DNA of 6,745 bases, taken from NCBI GenBank assembly GCA_050011095.1, contig JBEKJU010000198.1:1-6745 (forward strand). The letters run 5' to 3'. The translations under genes were made by a program, and so were the position numbers. Below, piece after piece: positions 1-5,868 of this stretch (the first letter of the stretch is position 1; every line of letters starts with the position of its first letter). The notes under the pieces are model-generated. The model was not told the origin of the DNA. It did no database searches and worked only from the letters and a program-made list of their open reading frames with translations. This stretch comes from JBEKJU01 sp050011095 (GTDB taxonomy: Bacteria > Desulfobacterota > Syntrophorhabdia > Syntrophorhabdales > WCHB1-27).

Positions 1-6
1 CTTCAT
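1..6 (-). CDS. Start of an unknown gene, cut by the left window edge
   Basis: Only the first two codons, ATG AAG (Met-Lys), are visible, so no function can be given. The call rests on the ribosome binding site AGGAGG seven bases upstream of the ATG, which is as good as any in the window, and on the orientation shared with all other genes. The gene would lie directly downstream of the broken MarR-family regulator, so it may be a former target of it; that is inference. An alternative ATG at 20-22, in another frame, has no comparable binding site. The sequence to the left of the window would settle whether an ORF follows. Confidence 0.5.
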
Positions 7-13
7 CGGTGTG

Positions 14-19
14 CCTCCT
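14..19 (-). promoter_or_regulatory. Ribosome binding site of the left-edge gene
   Basis: AGGAGG on the minus strand, a full match to the anti-Shine-Dalgarno core, lies seven bases before an ATG at 4-6. It is the main evidence that a gene starts at the window edge. Confidence 0.55.
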
Positions 20-54
20 CATAAGATCCGTATCATTTGGTCGTGACACGTCAT

Positions 55-60
55 TTTATA
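55..60 (-). promoter_or_regulatory. Possible -10 element for the left-edge gene
   Basis: TATAAA on the minus strand (followed by AT) lies about 50 bases upstream of the putative start at 6, a sensible place for a -10 box. No convincing -35 sits 16-18 bases further upstream. The nearest candidates are GTGAAA with a 15-base spacer and TTGAAA with a 26-base spacer. The surrounding A-rich tract makes a chance match likely, so this is a weak call. Confidence 0.25.
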
Positions 61-121
61 GGAGGTACGCCCTTTTTTCACTCCTTTTTCAATTCACACA
101 GAAGAGTTTACCCTACCCTTC

Positions 122-424
122 TCATCTTGTATTCTTCCTTTTAAGTTTTTTCTTATTGCATTTAGAGCCTCGACTACTCACCAAGCCGTTCCCCTCAAGC
201 CTGGATCACGCGCATTACTGTGCTCGGGTGCAAATACATTTTCTTGCTCAGATGACCGAGAGTGAGCCTCTCGGATTGTGAGATGTTTTGAGCGCCCAAA
301 GTTGGGGACCTGTTATTCCAAAACTACTCGAACCTTCATAAGGATAGTCCTCAATGGCCTTGAAAATCTTTCGCAGAGACCGAGCCGTTTCAGAGATCTC
401 CTCGGTTTTGCCGACACGTGACAC
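122..424 (-). pseudogene. Broken MarR-family transcriptional regulator
   Basis: Read from a GTG at 424, the first 58 codons encode a MarR-like N-terminus: an amphipathic helix with SLRKIFKAIEDY (residues 16-27), then FGITGPQLWALK (35-46) and GSLSV (53-57), and then a TGA at 250-248. The family continues in another frame at 251-198 with LSKKMYLHPSTVMRVIQ, the winged-helix recognition helix. It then returns to the first frame at 199 with LEGNGLVSS, the start of the wing, and ends at TGA 124-122. Relative to the family pattern, about four bases are missing near 250-256 and two near 200, which together restore the frame. The wing and the C-terminal dimerisation helix of a normal MarR protein (roughly 140-160 residues) are not recognisable. 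Intact relatives repress by binding palindromes, often their own promoter. This copy cannot make a normal protein unless the lesions are sequencing errors. Confidence 0.8.
256..274. repeat. Seven-base-pair perfect inverted repeat
   Basis: CCGAGAG and CTCTCGG flank a five-base loop. It lies inside the MarR pseudogene, and the minus-strand 3' arm ends at the point where the reading frame is lost. No T-run follows on either strand, so it is not a standard intrinsic terminator. Confidence 0.5.
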
Positions 425-452
425 CCGTCTTCACCCGATGTAGTTTCTATAC

Positions 453-475
453 AATATTTTTGTATACAAAATATT
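453..475. promoter_or_regulatory. AT-rich palindrome, candidate operator
   Basis: AATATTTT and AAAATATT surround a GTATAC centre, with one extra T in the left arm on the plus strand. Without that T the 22 bases are a perfect dyad. A partial direct repeat of the right half (TATACAATATT) lies at 448-458. The dyad sits between the candidate promoter at 486-514 and the GTG start of the broken MarR gene at 424. That is where an autoregulatory operator of a MarR protein would be expected. The core TTGTATACAA also resembles sites used by GntR-family regulators. It is not a good terminator because no U-run follows. Confidence 0.5.
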
Positions 476-485
476 ATCTGATTGA

Positions 486-514
486 AATATCACCACTCAT
501 CGCTTATATGTCAA
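486..514 (-). promoter_or_regulatory. Sigma-70-type promoter in front of the MarR pseudogene
   Basis: A perfect -35 box TTGACA (514-509) is followed by a 17-base spacer and GATATT (491-486), which matches four of six -10 positions. It starts only about 20 bases after the pgm stop codon and points toward the broken regulator. The palindrome at 453-475 would lie just after the predicted transcription start. The -35 and the spacing are strong, the -10 moderate. Confidence 0.5.
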
Positions 515-533
515 GGTGTGCATCTGCGGCCGC

Positions 534-2183
534 TTAAGGCGCCGCAGCCAGGGCATCGTTGACGATATCTTGCGCTTCCTCGAGGATGCGGTGCAGATGA
601 TCCGCTCCCCGGAAGCTCTCCGCGTAGATCTTGTAGATATCTTCCGTCCCCGACGGACGGGCCGCGAACCATCCGTTTTCCGCTATTACTTTCAGCCCGC
701 CGATGGACGCGCCGTTGCCCGGCGCGTGGGTGAGGATGGTCTGGATTTTTTCGCCCGCGAGGTCCTTGGTTTGGACTTGCTGCGGCGATAGTTTCTCCAG
801 CATTGCCTTTTGTTCCGGGGTTGCAGGCGCCTCAACCCGGTCATAGACCGGCTCTCCGAATTCGCGTGTGAGATCGCGATAGATTTCGCCGGGGTCCCGG
901 CCCATCCGGGCCGTGATCTCCGCCGCGAGCAAAGCCGGGACGATCCCATCTTTGTCCGTCGTCCAGACGCTGCCGTCCCGGCGGACAAAAGAAGCTCCCG
1001 CGCTCTCCTCCCCTCCGAAGCCAAGCGAGCCGTCGAGGAGGCCATCCACGAACCACTTGAAGCCGACCGGCACCTCGTAGAGCTTCCGTCCAAGCTTCGC
1101 GGTGACGCGATCGATCATCTGACTGCTCACCACCGTCTTGCCGACCGCCGCTTCCGTGCGCCACTCCGGCCGGTGTTGGAAGAGGTAGAAGATGGCGGCG
1201 GCAAGGTAATGATTGGGCGGCAGCAGCCCCGTGCCTTTGGTGACAATCCCGTGCCGGTCGTGGTCGGTGTCGCAGGCGAAGGCGATCTCGAAGCGATCCT
1301 TCAGACCGATCAACCTTTGCATGGCGTAAGGCGAGGATGGGTCCATGCGGATCTGGCCGTCCCAATCGACCGTCATGAACCGGAAGGTCGGATCGACGGC
1401 ATCGTTGACGACGGTGAGGTTCAACCCGTAGCGCTTGGCAATCGGCGCCCAGTAATGGACCCCGGCGCCGCCGAGGGGATCCACCCCCAGGCTGATCTTC
1501 GCGCCGCGAATGGCGTCCATGTCGATCACATTGGCGAGATCGGTAACGTACGCATCGAGGTAGTCGTGCCGGTGCGTCGTGGAGGCGCGAAGAGCCTTTT
1601 CGAGGGGCATCCTTTTCACGCCCTGAAGGCCGTTCTCAAGAAACTCGTTTGCCTTCGCTTCAATCCAATCCGTGATAACCCGCTCCGCCGGCCCGCCGTT
1701 TGGGGGGTTGTACTTGAAGCCACCATCATGGGGCGGATTGTGCGAAGGTGTGATGACGATGCCGTCGGCGAGTCCTGTCTTGCGTCCGCGGTTGTAAGCG
1801 AGGATCGCGTGGGAGATAACAGGGGTCGGCGTATAGTCATCCTTCTGTGCGATCATGACATTCACCCCGTTGGCCGCCAGCACCTCCAGCGCGGTGACAT
1901 GGGCCGGAACCGAAAGGGCGTGCGTGTCCATACCGAGAAACAGCGGGCCATCGATCTTTTGCTGCCCGCGATACAGGCAAATGGCCTGACTGATAGCGAG
2001 AATATGCGATTCGTTGAAAGATGTCCGGAAAGCCGATCCGCGATGCCCTGATGTGCCGAAAGAGACCCGTTGCTCCGGCACCGTTGGATCAGGCACCTCC
2101 GTATAGTAGGCCGTAATCAGCTTGGGCACATCGACGAGCATCGATACTTCGGCCGGCTTTCCCGCAAAAGGGCTCACTTTCAT
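534..2183 (-). CDS. pgm: Phosphoglucomutase (alpha-D-glucose phosphate-specific)
   Basis: Interconverts glucose-1-phosphate and glucose-6-phosphate in the cytoplasm, linking glycolysis and the pentose phosphate pathway to glycogen and nucleotide-sugar synthesis. The 549 residues match the length of E. coli Pgm and carry the four marks of the phosphohexomutase superfamily. These are TSGHRGS near residue 44; the phosphoserine loop TPSHNP with catalytic Ser147; the metal loop DTDHDR with Asp305, Asp307 and Asp309; and the sugar-binding GGEESAG at 390-396. The C-terminal phosphate-binding loop RPSGTED is at 509-515. All key residues are present. The start at MKVSPFAGKP aligns with the usual N-terminus and has AAGGAG eight bases upstream. 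It is the last gene of the cluster, 43 bases after pgi. No convincing terminator follows; a new promoter begins about 20 bases beyond the stop. Confidence 0.97.
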   Translation of the reverse strand: MKVSPFAGKPAEVSMLVDVPKLITAYYTEVPDPTVPEQRVSFGTSGHRGSAFRTSFNESHILAISQAICLYRGQQKIDGPLFLGMDTHALSVPAHVTALEVLAANGVNVMIAQKDDYTPTPVISHAILAYNRGRKTGLADGIVITPSHNPPHDGGFKYNPPNGGPAERVITDWIEAKANEFLENGLQGVKRMPLEKALRASTTHRHDYLDAYVTDLANVIDMDAIRGAKISLGVDPLGGAGVHYWAPIAKRYGLNLTVVNDAVDPTFRFMTVDWDGQIRMDPSSPYAMQRLIGLKDRFEIAFACDTDHDRHGIVTKGTGLLPPNHYLAAAIFYLFQHRPEWRTEAAVGKTVVSSQMIDRVTAKLGRKLYEVPVGFKWFVDGLLDGSLGFGGEESAGASFVRRDGSVWTTDKDGIVPALLAAEITARMGRDPGEIYRDLTREFGEPVYDRVEAPATPEQKAMLEKLSPQQVQTKDLAGEKIQTILTHAPGNGASIGGLKVIAENGWFAARPSGTEDIYKIYAESFRGADHLHRILEEAQDIVNDALAAAP

Positions 2184-2224
2184 TCTCCTATCTCCTTCCC
2201 CGGTTTGTGATGCGGGGCTTTCAT
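2180..2224 (-). other. Possible 14-codon ORF bridging pgi and pgm
   Basis: An ATG two bases after the pgi stop opens a 14-codon frame (MKAPHHKPGKEIGE). Its TGA overlaps the pgm ATG as ATGA. AGGGAG at the end of pgi lies seven bases before its start, and translating it would carry ribosomes across the pgm binding site. It could couple pgm translation to pgi. So short a frame may arise by chance, and no family is recognisable. Confidence 0.2.
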
Positions 2225-2226
2225 GA

Positions 2227-3879
2227 TCACGCTCCCTTCAATCTGCGGTAGCGCTTGATGAGTGAGTTGGTCGAGCTGTCATGCTGGACCGGGGGCTTTC
2301 CGGCGTCTTCCAATTCGGGAATAATGCGGTTCGCCAGCACCTTGCCAAGCTCGACGCCCCACTGGTCGAATGAATCGATGTGCCAGACCGCCCCTTGCGT
2401 GAATACACTATGCTCGTAAAGCGCGACGAGCTTGCCGAGGGACTCTGGCGTCAGCCTTTCTGCGAGAATCGTGTTCGTCGGACGATTGCCTTCACACACG
2501 CGGTGCGGCGCTAGCCCCTCCGGCGTGCCCTCGCTTTTCACCTCATCCTCTGTCTTACCGAAGGCCAGCGCTTCCGTCTGGGCAAAGAGGTTCGCCATGA
2601 GCAGGTCGTGGTGATGGCTGAGCGGGTTCAACGTCCGGCAGAAGCCGATGAAATCGCAGGGAACCAGTCTGGTTCCCTGGTGGATAAGCTGGTAGAAGGA
2701 GTGCTGGCCGTTGGTGCCCGGCTCGCCCCAATAGATGGGTCCCGTCTGATAGTGGACGACCGCGCCATCCAGGGTCACGTGCTTGCCGTTGCTCTCCATG
2801 GTCAACTGCTGGAGGTAAGCGGGAAAGCGCTTCAGGTAGTGCGCGTAGGGCAGGACCGCAACCGTCTGTGCGCCGAGGAAGTTGTTATTCCAGATCGAGA
2901 GCAGCCCCAGGATTACTGGCAGGTTCTTGTCGAATGGAGCGGTGCGGAAGTGCTCGTCCATCGAGTGGAAACCGCCGAGCATCGCGCGAAAGTTCTCGGG
3001 ACCGATAGCGACCATGGTCGAGAGACCGATAGCCGAGCACATCGAATAGCGGCCCCCTACCCAATCCCAGAACCCGAACATGTTCGCCTTGTCGATGCCG
3101 AACTTCCCTACCTCTTCGATGTTGGTCGAGACGGCGACAAAGTGCCGGGCGACAGCCTCTTCATAGTGCAGCGCTTTCAATGCCCACGTGCGGGCGGTGT
3201 GGGCATTGGTCATCGTTTCGAGGGTCGTGAAGGTCTTCGAAGAGATGATAAAAAGCGTTTCTTCGGGGTCAAGATCGCGCGTGGCCTCTTCGAAGTCGGC
3301 GCCGTCCGCGTTCGAGACGAAACGGAAGGTCATTTCACGGCTGCTGTAGTGCCTCAGCGCTTCATAGGCCATGACGGGGCCAAGATCGGAGCCGCCGATG
3401 CCGATGTTCACAATGTTGCGGATGCGCTTTCCGCTGTATCCCCGCCACTGGCCGCTGCGGACCTGCTCCGAGAAAACGGCCATCCTCTCGAGTACGGCGT
3501 GCACCTCGGGCACGACGTCGACGCCGTCAACAAGAATCTTTTCGCTCCTGGGGGCGCGCAGGGCGATGTGAAGCACGGCCCGATTCTCGGTGATGTTGAT
3601 CTTCTCCCCACGGAACATGGCCTCTATGCGTTCGCGGAGACCGCACTCCCCGGCGAGATTGACGAGGAGACGGATCGTCTCGTCGGTAATGCGATTCTTC
3701 GAGTAGTCGAGGTAGACGCCGGCGGCTTCGGCTGCCAAGCGCTCGCCCCGAAGTGGATCGTCGGCGAAGAGCGACCGCAGATGCACGTCGCGGATCTTAT
3801 GGTAATGCTCGTCCAGCGCCTTCCAGGCCGGTCGCTCCATCAGGGCCTCGGTCTTCGGCGTTGCGGTCGTTGTCTTCAT
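2227..3879 (-). CDS. pgi: Glucose-6-phosphate isomerase
   Basis: Interconverts glucose-6-phosphate and fructose-6-phosphate in the cytoplasm. The 550 residues match the long E. coli-type Pgi (about 549). Visible features, in order, are the first SIS-domain motif IGIGGSDLGP at 159-168, the phosphate-binding SSKTFTT at 213-219 and the family signature DWVGGRYS at 272-279. GEPGTNGQHSF follows at 385-395 with the catalytic Glu386 and His393, then the second signature FDQWGVELGK at 504-513, ending in the catalytic Lys513. Nothing is missing. The ATG overlaps the transaldolase stop as ATGA, and GGGAGG six to seven bases upstream, inside the end of tal, serves as ribosome binding site. This implies co-transcription and translational coupling. 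It joins transaldolase, which yields fructose-6-phosphate, to phosphoglucomutase, which uses glucose-6-phosphate. Confidence 0.98.
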   Translation of the reverse strand: MKTTTATPKTEALMERPAWKALDEHYHKIRDVHLRSLFADDPLRGERLAAEAAGVYLDYSKNRITDETIRLLVNLAGECGLRERIEAMFRGEKINITENRAVLHIALRAPRSEKILVDGVDVVPEVHAVLERMAVFSEQVRSGQWRGYSGKRIRNIVNIGIGGSDLGPVMAYEALRHYSSREMTFRFVSNADGADFEEATRDLDPEETLFIISSKTFTTLETMTNAHTARTWALKALHYEEAVARHFVAVSTNIEEVGKFGIDKANMFGFWDWVGGRYSMCSAIGLSTMVAIGPENFRAMLGGFHSMDEHFRTAPFDKNLPVILGLLSIWNNNFLGAQTVAVLPYAHYLKRFPAYLQQLTMESNGKHVTLDGAVVHYQTGPIYWGEPGTNGQHSFYQLIHQGTRLVPCDFIGFCRTLNPLSHHHDLLMANLFAQTEALAFGKTEDEVKSEGTPEGLAPHRVCEGNRPTNTILAERLTPESLGKLVALYEHSVFTQGAVWHIDSFDQWGVELGKVLANRIIPELEDAGKPPVQHDSSTNSLIKRYRRLKGA

Positions 3880-4979
3880 CGTTTTCCTCCCGCCTGAGTG
3901 GTCTTCCCAAGCACATGGCCCTTTGATGCAATGGTATCCATCAGCTCGTTCCAGGACTTGTCGAAAGATTGGGCGCCTTCCGTCTGCAGCTCTGCGCCGA
4001 GCGCCGCATTATCCACACCAACATGTGCGAATCTGGCGAGTATTTCTTCGGCATCCCCGCCATCAACCGGCAACACGCGATCTATTTCCCCGTGATCGGC
4101 GAAGGCGACTAACGTCTCCTCGGGCATGGTGTTAATAGTGTCTGGAGTTGCCAACGCCTCGATGTACAGGATATCCGAGGCCTTGGGGTCTTTCGTTCCG
4201 GTGCTGGCCCACAGGAGGCGCTGCGGCTGTGCCCCTGCTTCGGCAAGTTTCTGCCACCGGGGGGAGGCAAGCAGGTCCCGGTAGGCAATGTATGTCCGTG
4301 TGGCGATGGCAATACCGAGACGGTTCCGAAGCTCCTCGGGAACCTTTCCCATAATCGCTTTGTCCCAGCGGCTGATGAAGAGTGATGCCACGGAGCCGAC
4401 TCTCGGGCTGAGGCCGGCTGCGATCCGCCGCTCGATCCCTCGCATGTATGCAACGGCAGCGGCGATGTACTGCTCCCGCGAGAACAGGAGCGTGACATTG
4501 ACCGGCACGCCTGCGAAAACCGTCTCCTCAATCGCCGGGAGTCCCTCGCGCGTGCCCGGAATCTTGATGAAGAGGTTGGGCCGTTTCGCTCTGCCGTGCA
4601 GTTCGGTAGCCTCTTTGATGCTCCCGGCGGTATCGTGTGCGAGAAGCGGGGAGACCTCCAGGGAGACCCAGCCGTCAACCCCGTCCGTCGCATCGTAGGT
4701 CGGCCGAAAGAGATCGGCAGCCCAGGTCAGATCCTCCAGGGCAAGCTCGAAGAATAACTCTTCCCCCGACTTCCCCTCCCGTACTTTTTGGCGGATGGGG
4801 TCGTCGTAGAAGTCGGTATTTTTGATGGCGTGATCGAATATCGTGGGGTTCGAGGTGAGCCCCGTCACCGAAAGTTCGGTCATATAATGACGGAGAGTCC
4901 CCTTTGTCAGGAGCCCACGGGTAATGTTGTCGAGCCAAAGGCTCTGACCGAGATCATGCAGTTGTTGTGTCGCTTTCAT
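3876..4979 (-). CDS. tal: Transaldolase, long (mycobacterial/TIGR00876-like) type
   Basis: Moves a dihydroxyacetone unit from sedoheptulose-7-phosphate to glyceraldehyde-3-phosphate, giving erythrose-4-phosphate and fructose-6-phosphate, in the non-oxidative pentose phosphate pathway. The 367-residue chain has the TIM-barrel motifs: WLDNI with Asp17, GLTSNPTIF at 40-48, SLEVSP at 106-111, and NLFIKIPGT at 135-143 with the Schiff-base Lys139. NVTLLFS is at 161-167, followed by WASTGTKDP at 257-265. Its length and the STGTKDP and NTMPEETL segments point to the long type found in mycobacteria and cyanobacteria rather than E. coli TalB (about 317 residues) or the short MipB/TalC type. There is no fused isomerase domain, in contrast to the Tal-Pgi fusions of some bacteria; here pgi is the separate next gene. 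The ATG overlaps the HAD stop as ATGA, with AGGAGG just upstream. Confidence 0.96.
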   Translation of the reverse strand: MKATQQLHDLGQSLWLDNITRGLLTKGTLRHYMTELSVTGLTSNPTIFDHAIKNTDFYDDPIRQKVREGKSGEELFFELALEDLTWAADLFRPTYDATDGVDGWVSLEVSPLLAHDTAGSIKEATELHGRAKRPNLFIKIPGTREGLPAIEETVFAGVPVNVTLLFSREQYIAAAVAYMRGIERRIAAGLSPRVGSVASLFISRWDKAIMGKVPEELRNRLGIAIATRTYIAYRDLLASPRWQKLAEAGAQPQRLLWASTGTKDPKASDILYIEALATPDTINTMPEETLVAFADHGEIDRVLPVDGGDAEEILARFAHVGVDNAALGAELQTEGAQSFDKSWNELMDTIASKGHVLGKTTQAGGKR

Positions 4980-5683
4980 GGTTCCTCCTGTTGCGCTTGG
5001 CCGGTTTTGAAGGCGCCGAGTAATGCAGGCAGGCCGTAGTCCACAAGGTCGCGAATGCGTTCAATAGTGAGGTCAGCCGGTGGATACGCGGCGATGGCTT
5101 TCGAGTCGAGGGCGTAATGTCCTTGGCGCGGCCATACGGTCGTCACCCGGTCGCCCCAGGTCCTTTTGATCGCTGTCAGAATGCGCAGCTTGTCGTCTAC
5201 CATAATATAATGCCGGGCAGGATAGTGACGCTCCACGTCAGCCAGCATCTGTTCCTTGTGAACGTAGATGAGAACGCGGCCTTCAACCGCGTCCCACAGG
5301 CCCGACCGTTCGACTTTGCGAGGTTGGAAGACCACGTCTCCGTCGGACAGGATGACCGTTTCTCCCCATGGGCGAACGTGGTCAAGGGTGGCGAGTGCGC
5401 CAGGATATAACCGGTCGGCAAACGGATAGTCCACCAAAAAAGAAGACATCATCAGCAGTCGCGGATCGCACTGGTCCTCGAGCCGGTAGCGCTGCAAGGC
5501 ACCCAGGTAGTCGGTATAACCAAGCTCGGCGTACAACGCTTCCAAGATAGCGAAATAGCGGTCCCGAGTCTCGGCTCCGAACTCGCGCTCAAGATGGTTC
5601 CTGAGGTCATCCTGCACGCGGTCGTTGTCGAGCAGGGTGTTGTCCACGTCAAATAGGAAGATAACCTTTTGGAGTGATGTCAT
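4976..5683 (-). CDS. HAD-superfamily hydrolase, substrate unknown
   Basis: A 235-residue cytoplasmic protein with all four HAD motifs: FDVDNTLLD at 11-19 (nucleophile Asp12, acid/base Asp14), ILSDGD at 111-116 (Ser113), Lys143 in VHKEQ, and MVDDK at 161-165 (Asp163, Asp164). The helical stretch at about 20-95 is a C1-type cap. This fits a small-molecule phosphatase, probably Mg-dependent. The substrate cannot be read from the sequence; a sugar phosphate is an inference from its neighbours. The start at 5683 (MTSLQKV) is preferred because AGAGGG lies seven bases before it and the first beta-strand follows at once. An in-frame ATG at 5722 has no binding site and would add 13 residues. It is the first gene of the cluster, and its stop overlaps the tal start. 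Confidence 0.88.
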   Translation of the reverse strand: MTSLQKVIFLFDVDNTLLDNDRVQDDLRNHLEREFGAETRDRYFAILEALYAELGYTDYLGALQRYRLEDQCDPRLLMMSSFLVDYPFADRLYPGALATLDHVRPWGETVILSDGDVVFQPRKVERSGLWDAVEGRVLIYVHKEQMLADVERHYPARHYIMVDDKLRILTAIKRTWGDRVTTVWPRQGHYALDSKAIAAYPPADLTIERIRDLVDYGLPALLGAFKTGQAQQEEP

Positions 5684-5690
5684 TAGGTCG

Positions 5691-5696
5691 CCCTCT
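5691..5696 (-). promoter_or_regulatory. Ribosome binding site that sets the HAD gene start
   Basis: AGAGGG on the minus strand lies seven bases before the ATG at 5683. The alternative in-frame ATG at 5722 is preceded by GAATAATTGC, with no Shine-Dalgarno match, so the shorter product is chosen. Confidence 0.6.
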
Positions 5697-5732
5697 TGGG
5701 GTTGTGCCAGCCGCCATCGCATGCAATTATTC

Positions 5733-5752
5733 GGGCCGGCTTCCGCCGGTCC
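5733..5752 (-). terminator. GC-rich hairpin between the radical SAM gene and the HAD gene
   Basis: On the minus strand GGACCGGC and GCCGGCCC enclose a GGAA tetraloop. This gives five core G-C pairs, one A-C mismatch and two further G-C pairs. It lies about 115 bases after the radical SAM stop and 50 bases before the HAD start, and could separate the two transcription units. It is followed by CGAATAATT rather than a U-run, so it is not a canonical intrinsic terminator. The rest of the 185-base spacer shows no gene, and I could not identify a promoter for the cluster in it. Confidence 0.25.
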
Positions 5753-5868
5753 CCGGGCACTCGGCTCGTACTCATGGACGGGGTGTTACGTTTCCAGAGA
5801 TCCTAACTCCCGATGGATGCCGAACGAAGGGAGGCTCTTGATCCGGACTTGTTTTCGAAAGCTCTCCA

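Noticed and set aside
9..281. Plus-strand open frame of 90 codons with a Phe/Leu-rich stretch that looks like a membrane segment
   Set aside because: It runs antisense to the MarR remains; the hydrophobic look comes from T-rich DNA, and there is no ribosome binding site.
379..410. ACCGAG/CTCGGT hairpin followed by TTTG on the plus strand, terminator-like
   Set aside because: The stem is only six strong pairs with a 16-base loop and a very short T-run, there is no plus-strand gene to terminate, and it lies in MarR-derived coding sequence.
526..545. GCGGC/GCCGC inverted repeat and GCGGCCGC palindrome around the pgm stop
   Set aside because: A five-pair stem with a ten-base loop and no T-run is too weak for a terminator; the palindrome is a short chance GC match.
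810..2051. Plus-strand open frame of 413 codons opposite pgm
   Set aside because: It is the antisense of a clearly functional phosphoglucomutase, has no recognisable domain, and is the kind of long shadow frame common in GC-rich genes.
2608..3897. Plus-strand open frame of 429 codons opposite pgi
   Set aside because: It is antisense to an intact pgi with every catalytic residue and has no family motifs, so it is a shadow.
4976..5722. Longer HAD product starting at the ATG at 5722
   Set aside because: It has no ribosome binding site, and the extra 13 residues precede the normal first beta-strand; the ATG at 5683 has AGAGGG at good spacing.
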